A stretch of DNA of 64,000 nt, from the NCBI GenBank assembly GCA_963693085.1, contig OY856414.1:261978001-262042000 (forward strand), given 5' to 3'. Under the pieces are notes generated by a model. It saw only the letters and a list, made by a program, of their open reading frames with translations, ran no database searches and was not told the origin of the DNA. This DNA comes from Alisma plantago-aquatica (lineage: Eukaryota; Streptophyta; Magnoliopsida; Alismatales; Alismataceae). Below, in pieces: positions 11,869-23,039 of the stretch. A program made the position numbers and the translations under genes. Numbering within the stretch: the stretch's first letter is position 1; the number at the start of each line of letters is the position of its first letter.

Positions 11869-12810
11869 TTGCTTCAAGCTTTGTCCTCATCTCCACAAGC
11901 AATGAAACTCCCTCACCACCTCCATCAATCTTTACTTCATCATCGGAAAGATAATACATGTCATGAACCACCCAAGTCACGTAGTGCGATTTGGTCCTCC
12001 TCCACCTTTGTACACCTCAAATATCTAGGTACATGTCATGTCCTCTTCAAGACATGTTGTGTCCTTCCCTTCATTTGTCAAGACTTCTATCACAAGACAT
12101 GTCATATCCCTAACTATACACGTTGTATCCCAGGAAGTTTTAACAAGTTCTTAGTAGCATGTCCCCGGTCAATCAAACATCAAACAGCAAGCTCATCCTC
12201 AGCCCCCACCTATGTCCTCATAGCCCAATTTAGCGTGACTGTAGAGGAAGACCCCACATACCAATTCCTTATTTCTTGTAGGGTCCTCCCTAGTCGCTTT
12301 GCTTGTGATCAAACCATGGGAGCCTTGGGATTCAAGGATGAAGTCAAAGAGCATTTGAAGGAGCTGGGTCTCAAGTACATTTGTTGCACAGTGAGACACA
12401 CTTACCCTCACCTTGTTTATGAGTTTATTACTACCATAAAGGACGAGGATCACCTAAAGAACCGGCTTGAATCATATAATTTCATTCACTTCCATCTATT
12501 GGGGCAAAACTACATATTTACTTTCAAGAAATTCTGTGAGCTCTTAGAGTTCCATTACGAGGGTGCACTGACTTCCCTCCAGACTTTGACAGTGATGTAT
12601 TTTGGATGGAAATCATAGATGAGAAGAGACATGAGGCCAAGAAGGCTAGGGAAACATCCATCCATAACCCAATCTTTAGATACATCCATCAGCTTCTTAG
12701 TACAGGTCTCTTTACTAAGAAAGAAACACAAGGCGTGTGTGGGATAAAGGATTTATTCTTTCTGTGGGGGATTGGTATATGATTTTCAAATAAATGCAGA
12801 GTATTTCATC

Positions 12811-12825
12811 CTCAATAGGTTCTTT
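12811..12825. repeat. SINE target-site duplication, left copy
   Basis: CTCAATAGGTTCTTT occurs here and at 13025-13039 with no mismatch. Its length fits target-primed reverse transcription by a LINE enzyme, not an LTR integrase. Confidence 0.85.
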
Positions 12826-13024
12826 TTTTTATGACTGAGAGAACCCACCCTGGGAGAAGCCAACATGGTAAACTCTCGAGGCATGAGAGGGTGTGGTCCG
12901 GTCACCCCCCTCCCATACCTAATCAGTGTGGATTGTCGTTCATAAAGTTCCTTAGGTGAGGTTCGAACCTAGGTCCTTCATTGGGACTTACCGAGTTCTT
13001 ACCACCCGAGCTACTATGGGCGGA
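12826..13024 (-). mobile_element. tRNA-derived SINE inside the ATHILA-type ORF
   Basis: Read on the minus strand, this 199 bp insert has a Pol III A-box-like TAGTAGCTCGGGTGGT (complement of 13001-13016), a B-box GGTTCGAACC (12960-12969), a unique body with a G-rich run, and a short A tail (complement of 12826-12830). Box spacing of about 30-40 bp fits a tRNA-derived SINE. It is bounded by a 15 bp duplication, CTCAATAGGTTCTTT, at 12811-12825 and 13025-13039. Removing the insert and one duplication rejoins a continuous frame. The SINE family cannot be named from sequence alone. Confidence 0.85.
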
Positions 13025-13039
13025 CTCAATAGGTTCTTT
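13025..13039. repeat. SINE target-site duplication, right copy
   Basis: Second perfect copy of CTCAATAGGTTCTTT, directly after the SINE 5' end (minus-strand sense). Confidence 0.85.
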
Positions 13040-13701
13040 GATATAAAGAAGATCAAGAAACAAGAATTTGGTGAGATCATGTGTGGGGAATTGATCACAC
13101 ACCTACCTAGGAAGCTTGTGCAAACTTCACTGGTCTAGAGGTTGCACCAGGAAAGAACTTGGTGGATATTCAGTATCTTGTTTCCTCTAGTTCAATTGCT
13201 AGGGTCCACAATTATGATACCAAGTTCAAACAATACTTTGATGATGGTGATCAGTATATTGAGATGCCTAACTTGGAGACAATGACCCCAAAAAAAGACA
13301 ACTGGTAATTTTTTATAGTTTCCCATGATGATGACACTCTTGAAGAGACAGTTGCTCCAAATGCTCCTGCAATAGCTTTGTTGCCTCCCTCCACAAGCAC
13401 TCAGACTGAGTGCACTTGGGCTATGCTTGATGTTAGGCATCTCTACATCTATGCTCAGTAGCGTTTTGACCATTTAGATAGCCGCCTCAATCCGATGGGT
13501 CAGAAGTACTCACTGTTACATGAGATGATCCAACATATAGATATGTGGCACATCTCTCAAGGATACTATATGATGCCCCAAACTCATCATCCCCATCCAG
13601 AGCCTACTCCACAACCTATTCTAGTTGATATTCTTGATGATGTTGACTTGTTGAACCAGTACTTCCCTACTGGTCACGGGGGAGTAGGTACTTCTTGCTA
13701 A

Positions 13702-14872
13702 TTTCTTCCATGACAGGTAGTCGGATGCTTCTAGATTAGCTTTGATTGATGTAGTGAGGACACTACAAATTTGAAGCTTATGGGACTGCAATCGGTCGGT
13801 AATGTAGATGTAGTTGATTAGTTGTTTTCATCATCTTTTCTCTAGTTCTTGTTTTTTCTTCAGTTTCTGCTTTTCTCATGGCAAGTTCAGTATGATGTGA
13901 GGCTTATCTTGTGTAATGAATAGTTTTTCCTCCTAGTTAACTATCTTGTCCTCTCTGGTAAGAAATATCATTTGAAGAAATTCTAAAAGAGCATGCATGA
14001 ATCAGATGAAATTATATGGCCACCAACATTTGCTTAATTTTGGATTTATGTTTCTAGCTTGAATTTTCATCTTTTTCATCATGGATTGCATAATACATGT
14101 AATTGGTAACAAAATTTGTGAATATGCCAACTTTGCAACACTACCTAGAACACGGGATGCCTTTGTCAAACCTTTAGTGATTTTACAACCACCCATTTTT
14201 AGTGAAAACAATTCAAATCAAATGAATGGAATCTATCTAGTTTTATAATTCAATTAACTCCCCTTTATTCTGGGAAAAGTAAGAGAATCTCAAGATCAAT
14301 TAAAAGTTCATTTTTGGTTCACTTCATCTTAATTACCCCATAAAAGATGGCTAAAAATACTCACATGTCATACTAGCCTAGTTAATTTTGATATGGCCAC
14401 AACGATTAAGTGATATCTCCTAAAAAGAGGGTAAAATTACTCAACCGACACTCCTCGTGTGCATAAGCCTATATTAGTAGGCAAGTGTTGGAATCCCCAA
14501 TCCACTATCTTATCTTTTGGGAAAATCAGAAGAGAAAAATTAAACTTGTTAACATTAGCTAAGATTCCATCTTTTGCATCCTTAATAGATGAAAGTTTTT
14601 GTTGTAGATTCACTAATTGTTTGGCTTAGTCATCCAAGTTCTATTTAGTGTTGCCTAGTTGACAATTTTGTTTAATTGATTACCACCTCTGTTGAACTTA
14701 AATTCTCTTTGTTGGATGCCTAAGTTGAAATCAAGGCTATGAATATAAACTTGATGGTTATGGTTTGTTTTTCCTAGTTTACATCTTTCATTCATTTTAT
14801 CTATGCATGAGCTGAACAATTCCTTCATTTTTGTTTCTATGCTCATATTTCTTGAGTACAAGCAATAGTTCA
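13702..14872 (+). other. Element 3 3' untranslated region, no gene seen
   Basis: AT-rich sequence between the 3' ORF and the polypurine tract. Minus-strand open stretches at 14002-14211 and 14655-14930 look like chance ORFs, and the second runs across the polypurine tract into the LTR. I found no terminal repeats, palindrome array or RNA gene. Confidence 0.6.
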
Positions 14873-14886
14873 AGCTTAGGGGGATT
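14873..14886 (+). other. Polypurine tract of Element 3
   Basis: GCTTAGGGGGATT directly precedes the TGATGTGT start of the 3' LTR. It is the second-strand primer site of the retrotransposon. Confidence 0.75.
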
Positions 14887-16545
14887 TGATGTGTGCATTT
14901 CATATCTACATTTTGCACACATATGCACACAAATTCATTTCATTTTGCCTTCCATTTAGCCTCTAATCATACTTAATTTGTCATATTTTAGTTATTTTAC
15001 TTGTTGCATGATGTTTTTCACAAGTACATGTCAAAAATGAAAAAATGAAGATAATCCAACCCAAATCCGACCTTAATCGGATTCCACATTGATTTGCAGC
15101 TGATTCAGAGTTGATCTTGAAAAAATAGCAAGAGACATATCGTGTCTTTATTTGTACATGGCGAGTAACTTTCCAAAAAGGGCTTGCAAAGAAAAGAATG
15201 TGTCATGTGTTATTTAACACACGGGCATGTAAGTTTCTAGAGGCCTTCATCCCCAAACTATAGCAAAAGACACGGTGTCTCTGCACATGTAAAGGCCAAA
15301 GATTTGACTTTCTACACAAGCACACGGGTGTGTGTTTATTAGCACATGACATATACAACTTGCCCAGGTCGACTTCAGTTGCAAGAACACGATGTGTCTT
15401 CACTAGAACACACCATATGCCTATTGTGAAAAGGCACTTTAAACGTCAGTTTCACTACACTACACGATGCACAAAGACATGTCGTGTCTTTATCAGTATG
15501 TGCAGATTCTAAAAGCAACCACCCCTCATTTTAAAAATGAGTGCATCCACTTGCGGTAGTTATCACTTGTCATTTGGAGCATATTTTGACTAGAGAGAGT
15601 TGCAGAGAAAAGGAAGGGTGAATTTGGAGAAGAAGATGTGGTTTCTTGAGAGAGAATCATCATTTCTTCACCATTTCCTTCCCTTTTCTTCAACAAGGGT
15701 GTAGCGGAGCTTCTATACTTTGTCCAAGCTTCTCGGGAGGGAAGATAGCTCGAGTTGGAGTTTCTACAAGGATAGAACTTCGTCCTCAATCTAGATTTTT
15801 ACTACTTACACTTCATTCTTGGTTACTTTTGTGCTTTTCTTCACTTTAATCATGAAAAAATTGAAATTTCTATAATGTACTTGTGCTTCTTCATCATGTA
15901 TGAGTAGACCCCTTGTCCTAGGGCATAAGAGAGTATCTCCCATTCTATAACTCATGTGAACTTGTGATTTATATCATTTGCTAGTTAATTTACTTCTCCA
16001 TGAGTTTCTATGGTGTTTTGATGCTTGTATTGCTTGGTTGGCCGCCAATTGTACATGTTTTATGCTTCCTTATGCTATGTAGGAGTATATGTAGGGAGTA
16101 GGGAGTATATCAAATGGCAACATGCTCTTGACCATGGGAGTGGCTGGATAATTTTGAAGGTTCATGGTTGCATTCACATCTAAGCATAGACATAGAAGTG
16201 ATATGTGGTGATGAGAATCATCTCATTGTCACAGGATGGTGCATGATGATGGCAACATCCTTGCAGATTAATGGAAAAATTAAGTCTCATAGTTGCACAT
16301 GATGTGATAGTATGGTAGTGAAATCTCATGACCAAGACCTCCTAAATCTGATCTTAACCTTTAAACTTAAGTTTTTTTTGTTACTTGTATTTTATTTAAT
16401 TGCAATCAACTCAACTGTTGTAATTAACCTTAGATTGTTGAAAACTAGTTCTATTGTGCCTAGCTCTCTGCAGATCAACCTCGACTATAATTGATCTCGT
16501 ATACTTGTGGGTGATTGACAAGTTGAGACATATAAGAATTAAAAC
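14887..16545 (+). repeat. Element 3 3' LTR, main part
   Basis: Begins TGATGTGTGCATTTC, paired with 3583. It repeats the ACAC/GTGT motif series (about 15130-15500). The copy stops at AAAAC 16541-16545, where Element 4 is inserted. The remaining 23 bp (TCATTTTCC...GTCAACA) lie at 27995-28017, after the second AAAAC. Confidence 0.9.
16541..16545. repeat. Target-site duplication AAAAC, left copy (Element 4)
   Basis: AAAAC precedes TGTGACGACC and recurs at 27990-27994 after TTTGTCACA. The intact 5' LTR of Element 3 has one AAAAC followed by TCATTT at 5250-5260, the empty site. Confidence 0.9.
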
Positions 16546-19500
16546 TGTGACGACCCCAATTTCTATATACTTTCCATAGTGACATTCACAGATATGTGTG
16601 CACTCATATCTATAGATGTCAAAAGGGAAAATATAAGAGATTAAGGTAATCAACTAAAATCAGATATTGATCCAAGATCAAAGTTCACATCATCTCATAA
16701 AGCCACACAAACATTCATTCATAAGGATAAAAATAAAGTCATTACATAGAGAGAGAAAATATTGTTCTAAAGAAAGATAACTTTATTACATAGGATCTCA
16801 GTCATCCTCAATATCCACTAGAAAAAAAACTAACATCTAGCACGAATAAGATAAGAGGAATAGATCTATCTAATAAATCCTCCATGCTTATTAATTTATG
16901 CCTTCAGGTACTTGATCAAGCATTTCACTTTGTTGTCAATTGTTCCTTGCACCTAGAAAATACGAGAAACAAAAACATCAACAAAGTTGGTACGTGGTAA
17001 AAAGTTACACTAATAAGGTTGCATAAAGGAAAATATTTGAAAAAGAAGAAAGAGAGATAAAACCATTTCTTAAGGCGAAAATTAGGTAAACATTCCTTTT
17101 ATTGCATTCACTTTGATGTGGTTGTACTACACATACTTGCACTTGACTTACATCAAGTGTGGGAAATATAGTATCATCATACATCTAACATGGGAAAAGG
17201 AATCATACATCCATGTTAGGCAACATACATCCACACCAGGCTATGTGCTCTAGTAGCTACAACCCATCATACTCATTTATGTTCTATTAGATTTGGTTAA
17301 GTATAACTCATACTAGTTCAACCAAGCAATCATATCCAAATACAAGCATTCAAGATATTACATATCATAGGCAACCAGAAATCTAGTCTTATACTTATAA
17401 GACCATGTACCTACTTGTTTAGATAAGATATCCAAGGATTTGAATTAATCCAGAAATAAGTCACCCTGCAAGGGAAAGCAAGGATACAACATCACTATTG
17501 GTCAATGTGACCAAGACTAAGATATGTTCTTAGTTATTATTCTTTTTATGTTTTCTAATTTGGATTAGGGATTTCCCATATTTTAATCTAGGGTTTCTAG
17601 GATGGTCAGATAAAAAGAAAAGTAACCCTTAGGATATTAATGCTTTCATAAAATCAGGGTTCGATTCATAGTTCAGGTCCATTCATGATCACTGATCATC
17701 ATCTAACAATATTAGATTTGATATAAAGATGTACATTTAATTAGATAGAGAGAGAGGACTAGATTTAGGGTTTCTCCTAATTATTTCATCATTTATTTAC
17801 TTATACTAGTCTTTCGAGTTATATAGGACACATGGTTTTAGTTAAGGTTAAATATATATTTTATAAGGTCAAATATCATTAAGGAAAACTATTATTAATT
17901 ATTAATTATAATCAGAAGGTCATTTAGGCTCTAGACAACTATTTTTGAAATAGTAAACGGATCTAGGTCCTAATCGTATTTTATTTGGATAGATAATATT
18001 TTTCTGATCAAAATGGTATATTGGTTCAATATTTTCTGATAATCTTAGCATTTTCTAGGATTTTTCTAAGATAATCATTATTCCATTGTTTAAGGTAAAA
18101 AGAAAAGAAAAAATTACCTTGATCAACGGTCGGATCCAACTGGATCGACGGCTCTCGTTGATCCAAGGTTTTGCAAGATAGCATGTGGATCTCTGAGTTG
18201 GAGTGGTGACTCGTGACTCCTCTAGCTGATTTGGAGATTGTTTATTGGTCCAACTCGATCTTTGTTGGAAACCTTCCCTCCCTTGCTCTGCTTCTTCTTT
18301 CTCACTGCTAGCCGAGTATCTCGATCAACCTTGATGAGCTCCTACTATCTCCTGGGTGTCATCCTTGTGGGGATGAAGGTTCCTTAACCTTCGCAAGGCT
18401 GTCCCTCTCAGAGGAGTGGGGTTTTCTAGTTGTGGCTCCCTCTGGAGCTCAGTGCCGCCATAGGAGAGGTGAGGTCGCCGGCGTGAGAGGGGTTTAGGGT
18501 GGAGAGGAGTTCTTGGAGCCTTCTTTCTAGCCGCACACGCTTGCGGCGGGTTGGCAAAAGTTTTGGAGGGGTAGGATTTGAGCAGGGAGTGCGTACATGG
18601 TCTAACGGTGAAGGGAATAGAGGTTGAAGAAGGTGGATTGGGGAAGTGGTGCTCGAGGTGTTTGTGCTTGCAATTGAGGGTGTGAAGTGAGGAAGGGAGT
18701 ATGGTGGAGCTAGTGGATGCCTTATATAGGCATGAGGGAGGCTAGGCGATGAAGCCCTAAAAGCTCCACCGTCGGAGTGAGAAGGTCAGGATGGTGGGAA
18801 TTTGGGAGGTTGCAACGTCGCATGAGACTCATTCAAAGTCGGTATGGTCGACCATGAATTCATGAGATGAAGATATCTATTCGGATGAAAGTTTGGGAAA
18901 ATAAGCGAGGTGGCATCTGGCTGGAGCTCAGGCTCGCTCTCTCCTCCCCGCCCTTTGTGGGAGGTAGAAGACAGGTTCTCAACCCTTGGATCCCCATGTG
19001 ATCCAAAGGGGGGGATCCTATGGTCAGAACATGCGGACCAACTACAGAAGCCGCGTGACACATTTATGTGTCACGACCTGGTCATTTAATCCAAACTTAG
19101 GTCCTATGATTGAGAACAAAGCAAAAATACACATAACTTCAAATGCTTATATCTCCTAATTGGGTGGTCTAATTGCAACAAAATTTTATGGGTAGTTTAA
19201 TGATGCTCCCATGTATCCATGGTACAAATTTGGCGTCAAAATTCGATTGTTGACTATGTCAATTGACTGCATGTCATAATGCTTGTATTATGGACTTTAG
19301 GTGATATTATGGATGGTCTTAAGTGAAAATGATAATCCAATTACAATGAAATTTTAGGGGTAGTTTTATAAGGTTGTTATGAAACTATAGTATAAATTTC
19401 AAATCCAAATTCGAATATTGGATATGTTCATTTACTAAATACACTAACACATGTATTTTATCATCATAGCATACTAGGGTTTGCATTTTTTTGCAATTTG

Positions 19501-19614
19501 TGACACAGCTTTGTTCAATTGAGTGAGGAAAGTATATGAGGGTATTTTGGTCAAAAAAATTGATAAGAAAACTTTTAAGAGAGAGAAAATATTATAAAAA
19601 CTCACTTTTTCACA
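16546..19614 (-). repeat. Element 4 3' LTR (left)
   Basis: Begins TGTGACGACCCC and ends CTTTTTCACA in plus-strand text; it pairs with 24749-27989 over its whole length. Compared with the right copy it lacks about 90 bp near 17590 and lacks the U4-like insert. A GC-rich stretch at about 18300-19060 is the transcribed part of the LTR; antisense open stretches there (18786-19063) recur in the other LTR and are not genes. Confidence 0.9.
18721..18729 (-). promoter_or_regulatory. TATA box of Element 4, 3' LTR copy
   Basis: Minus strand reads CTATATAAG. The same box occurs in the 5' LTR at 27096-27104, the copy that would drive transcription of the element. Confidence 0.6.
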
Positions 19615-19629
19615 TTCTCCCCTCCTTTT
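19615..19629 (-). other. Polypurine tract of Element 4
   Basis: The minus strand reads AAAAGGAGGGGAGAA just before the LTR start. The next bases (TTTTGAGGGCAAAATTC on the minus strand) match the wording often seen at the end of Tekay/Del pol. Confidence 0.8.
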
Positions 19630-19649
19630 AAGAATTTTGCCCTCAAAAT

Positions 19650-20243
19650 TCAAGCAGTCTGAAAGAGATGTGGATATTTCTGCTCGACTTCAGACTTGAG
19701 CTCCCATGTGGCATCAGTTTGAACATGGTAGCTCCAGATAACTTTCACCATATCTATATGCTGATTACTGCGAAGCTCCTTCGTCTTGAAATCAAGGATT
19801 TTGACTCCTGTCTCAGCATAAGACAAATCATCTTTCAGCTCAAGAGGCTCATGATTCAGAATGTGACTGTGGTCTTTGACATAAGGATTCAGATTAGATA
19901 CATGAAAGACATTATGCATGGCACTATACTGATGTGGAAAAGCAAGATGATAGGCACATTGTCCCACCCTTTCAAGGATCTCGAAGGGTCCCACATAACG
20001 AGGATTGAGCTTTCCCTTATTCTTGGCCAAAGCTCGAATAGGTCAGATTTTCAGAAAGACATGATCACCTTCCTTGAACTGACATTCCTGTCAGTGAGCA
20101 TCTGCATACGATTTTTACCTATCTTGTGCTCACTTCATCCTTTGCCTAATCCGTGCACCTTTATCTGCATACAACTGCATCTCCTCAGATTTCATCAATG
20201 TGTGTTCTCCGATGCCATCCCAATGTAATGGAGATTTGCATGG
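19650..20243 (-). pseudogene. Element 4 integrase C-terminal part with chromodomain
   Basis: The minus-strand reading 20030-19650 (126 codons) starts KLNPRYVGPFEILERVG, the GPF/Y module of Gypsy integrases, then NVFHVSNLNPYV, and ends with a chromodomain: IDMVKVIWSYHVQTDATWEL followed by KYPHLF. Chromodomains in chromoviruses are thought to steer integration toward heterochromatin marks. The piece between 20031 and 20243 links it to the integrase core and holds one or more stops (for example near 20040-20050). The chromodomain itself is open to its natural stop at 19650-19652. Confidence 0.9.
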
Positions 20244-21050
20244 TCAGCCATAGAGAGCTTCATATGGTGGCATCCCAATACTCATCTGATAGCTATTATT
20301 ATAGGAAAACTCAGCTAGAGGCAGGTAATGGTCCCATGAGCCTTCCCAGTCAAGCACACATGCTCGTAGAAGATCCTCCAGAATTTGCACTGTTCGTTCT
20401 GACTGTCCATTTGTCTGCGGATGGTAGGTTGTACTGAAATTTAGTTTGGTGCCCAACTCCTCTTGAACCTGCTTCCATAGCTTTGAGGTGAACTTCGGGT
20501 CTCGGTCCGAGACAATGGACACTGGAACTCTATGCAGACGTACAATCTCTCGTATATAAAGGTTGGCCAACTCAGAGACTTTCACCATAGTCTTCACAGG
20601 GAGGAAATGAGCTGACTCGGTGAGATGATCCATGATGACCCATGCAGCGTCGTACCCCTTCCTGGTTCTGGGTAGCCCTACCACGAAATCCATGGTGATG
20701 TGTTCCCATTTCCATTCTGGAATTTCAAGGGGTTGTAGTAGATTGCCTGGTCTCCGGTGCTTGGCCTTGATCATCTGGCATGTCAGACATCTGGACACGA
20801 ATTCAGCAATATCACACTTCATGCCTCTCCACCAGAACTGACATTGTAGGTCTTTGTACAACTTCGTCGTGCTAGGATGGACTATGTATTTTGACCCTTG
20901 TGCCTCACTGAGAATCTTTGTCTTTTCAGCTGACTACTCTGGAACCCACATACGGTTCTTTTATCGAAGACCACCATCAAGACCCACTGATAGATGTGAT
21001 TGAGGCTTAGCCGGGAGAGAAGAGAGCTCTGCAAGCTCGGGACTAGCTTT
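20244..21050 (-). pseudogene. Element 4 integrase zinc-binding and core domains
   Basis: The 205-codon open stretch 20861-20244 reads [16 protein letters not shown] (C-x2-C of the HHCC zinc finger), [10 protein letters not shown] with the first catalytic Asp, [10 protein letters not shown] with the second and NGQSERTVQ with the Glu, then [20 protein letters not shown]. All three acidic residues are kept. The His pair of the zinc finger lies upstream in the decayed part 20862-21050. The core would join cDNA ends to host DNA. A stop near 20862 separates it from RNase H. Confidence 0.9.
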
Positions 21051-21058
21051 TTGTGCCT

Positions 21059-21480
21059 TCAGAATTCAGAATGCAGGTTGGATGTGATAGATATGTTATT
21101 GGCATGCATACGATCAGCCAGCAATTGTGGTCTCCAGCTTGCTAGGTCCTCCATGTTCCTCCATTCGGGTACAGACAGAGATGCACACATAGTTCTTTTC
21201 CTACTAAGAGAATCTACAACTATATTGGCCTTGATTGGATGGTATCCAATGGTGAAGTCATAGTCTTTCAGGTACTCGATCCACCATCGTTGCCGCAGAT
21301 TCAGATCCTTTTGTGTCAAAATGTACTTGAGGCTTTTGTGGCTTATGAAGATATCAAATGTTGCCCCGTACAAGTAGTGCCTCCATATTTTGAGAGCATG
21401 AATGATAGAATCTAACTCCAAATCATGCATAGGATAATTCATCTCATTGGGTTTTAGCTGTCTGGAAGTGAAGGCCACTA
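21059..21480 (-). pseudogene. Element 4 RNase H
   Basis: The minus-strand open stretch starts [20 protein letters not shown] and continues [36 protein letters not shown] and [17 protein letters not shown]. The usual TDHKSL box reads ISHKSL here, so one conserved aspartate is changed. The domain follows RT directly in the same direction. The part up to 21055 ends with a linker toward integrase. Confidence 0.85.
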
Positions 21481-22460
21481 CTTTCCCGTTCTGTTGTAGG
21501 ACATACCCTAGTCAATGTCGGGAAGCATCCGTGAATATCACAAATCCTTCATTGCCAGATGGTAGAATAAGGATAGGTGTTGACGTCAACTTCTGCTTGA
21601 GCTCTTGGAATCTAGACTCACAAGCAGCTGACCAGATGAAATGCTCGTCTTTTCGATTCATCTTGGTCAGAGGAAGTGTGACTTTGGAAAATTTTGGGAT
21701 GAAATGGTGATAATATCCAACCAGACCCAAGAAACTCTGGATTTCAGAAGGATTTCGGGGAGGCTGTCAATCAAGTACAGCAGAGACTTTGGCGAGATCG
21801 AAAGATATATTACCCCCAGATATGACATGACCAAGAAACATAACTTTGTCAATCTACAATTCACATTTAGAAAGCTTGCATAGAATTTCTGGGCTCGAAG
21901 AATCTCAAGGACAGGCTTCAAATTCTCTCGATGTTTCTCCATGGAATCATAATAGATCATAATATCATCAATGAAGACGACCACAAACTCATCAAGATAA
22001 GGTTGGAAGACTTTGTTCATCAAGTTCATGAATATGCCAGGTGTGTTGGTCAACCCGAACGACATCACCAGAAATTTGTAGTTCCCGTAACGAGTTTGAA
22101 AAGTAGTCTTAGATATATCTGAATCCTTGACCTTAAGTTGATGGTAGCCAGAACGAAGATCAATTTTGGAGAAGACTTCACCAGTACGAAGTTGGTCAAA
22201 GAGGTCATCAATATGAGGGAGGGGATACTAGTTTTTAATGGTAGTTTGGTTCAACATGTGATATTCAATACACATCCGCATTGAACCATCTTTCTTTTTA
22301 ACAAAAAGGACAGGTGCACTCCAAGGGGAAACACTAGGGCAGATAAAACCCTTATCAAGAAGTTCTTGTAATTATTTATTCAACTCCATAAGCTCAGTAG
22401 GTGCCATCCTATACGGTGCCCTAGAAATCAGAGTGGTTCCAGGAAGAAGGTCTATGGAGA
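21481..22460 (-). pseudogene. Element 4 reverse transcriptase, broken
   Basis: The segment 22068-21667 reads [20 protein letters not shown], then [12 protein letters not shown], the Gypsy form of the YxDD active site with both aspartates kept. The segment 21730-21512 gives [16 protein letters not shown] and WSAACESRFQELKQKL. Earlier blocks (about 22100-22440) are legible in changing frames. Breaks are mostly single stops and short shifts, for example around 21767 and 22230. RT copies element RNA; this copy retains its catalytic residues but not a single open frame. Confidence 0.88.
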
Positions 22461-22539
22461 ACTCAATATCTCTGTTTGGAGGCAGCCCAGGAAGCTCCTC
22501 CGGAAATACATCTAGGAAATCACGTACCACCTCCAGTCT

Positions 22540-23010
22540 TTATATAGGCCCGTTCTCAGGACTGGTCTCTGAGACAAATGCGAGGAAGACTTTACATCCT
22601 TTAGATATGAGCTTTTTAGCTTTAAGAGAGGAAATTATTACATTATTATAGAATCCACTTCCCCAAGGGATCACTACAGGAGAGGAATGAGGCTGAGAGA
22701 GAACTACCATCTTATTTCTACATTCAATGTGAGCATGATATGTGTATAGCCAATCCATACTAAGAATAATATCAAAGTCTTCCATGCTTAAGAGAATGAA
22801 TTCAAAGGGCATGTCATGATTTTCCAATTTTAGAGGGAGGACATCAGTTTTCTACAATGTAGTGAATATTTTGCCACTAGGAGTTGACACATCCAGAATA
22901 TAACCCAAATCCCTTATATATAAGTGCAACATTGAGGCCAGATTTCAAGAAATGAATGTATTTGCAGATCCCGAGTCAAACAATGCTTTAACAGGATGTC
23001 CATTCAAGAA
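22540..23010 (-). pseudogene. Element 4 aspartic protease
   Basis: On the minus strand near 22990-22950 a frame reads GHPVKALFDSGSANTFIS, the DSG active site of Gypsy proteases. A later open stretch (22827-22540) gives ENHDMPFEFILLSMEDFDII followed by LSMDWLYTYHAHIEC, matching the downstream D-x-ILGMDWL wording. A stop and a shift lie between the two. The protease would mature Gag-Pol. Its place between gag and RT fits Gypsy order. Confidence 0.85.
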
Positions 23011-23039
23011 AAAATCACCTACATAGGATAATTACATTT

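Larger units (their letters stand above)
11869..13701 (+). pseudogene. Element 3 ATHILA-type 3' ORF, disrupted by a SINE
   Basis: A 249-codon open stretch (11869-12618) ends with GALGFKDEVKEHLKELGL, an HTYPHLVYEFITTIKD block and FTFKKFCELLEF. In a shifted frame it continues with IHNPIFRYIHQLLSTGLF and DLFFLWGI (about 12655-12775), then after the SINE with FGEIMCGELITHLPRKL and VAPGKNLVDIQYL. This order resembles the plant ATHILA ORF-1 family, known only from retrotransposons; its function is unclear. Here it lies downstream of pol, where some Athila elements have an envelope-like ORF. At least one frame change, several stops and the 199 bp SINE at 12826-13024 inactivate it. The last part (13495-13701) is rich in His, Pro and Asp. 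Confidence 0.65.

Noticed and set aside
18786..19063. Minus-strand ORFs repeated at 27161-27438
   Set aside because: They are the same LTR segment of Element 4 read twice; conserved only because the LTRs are paired.
19668..20228. 186-codon plus-strand ORF
   Set aside because: It is antisense to the chromodomain/integrase end of Element 4, which is clearly coded on the minus strand.
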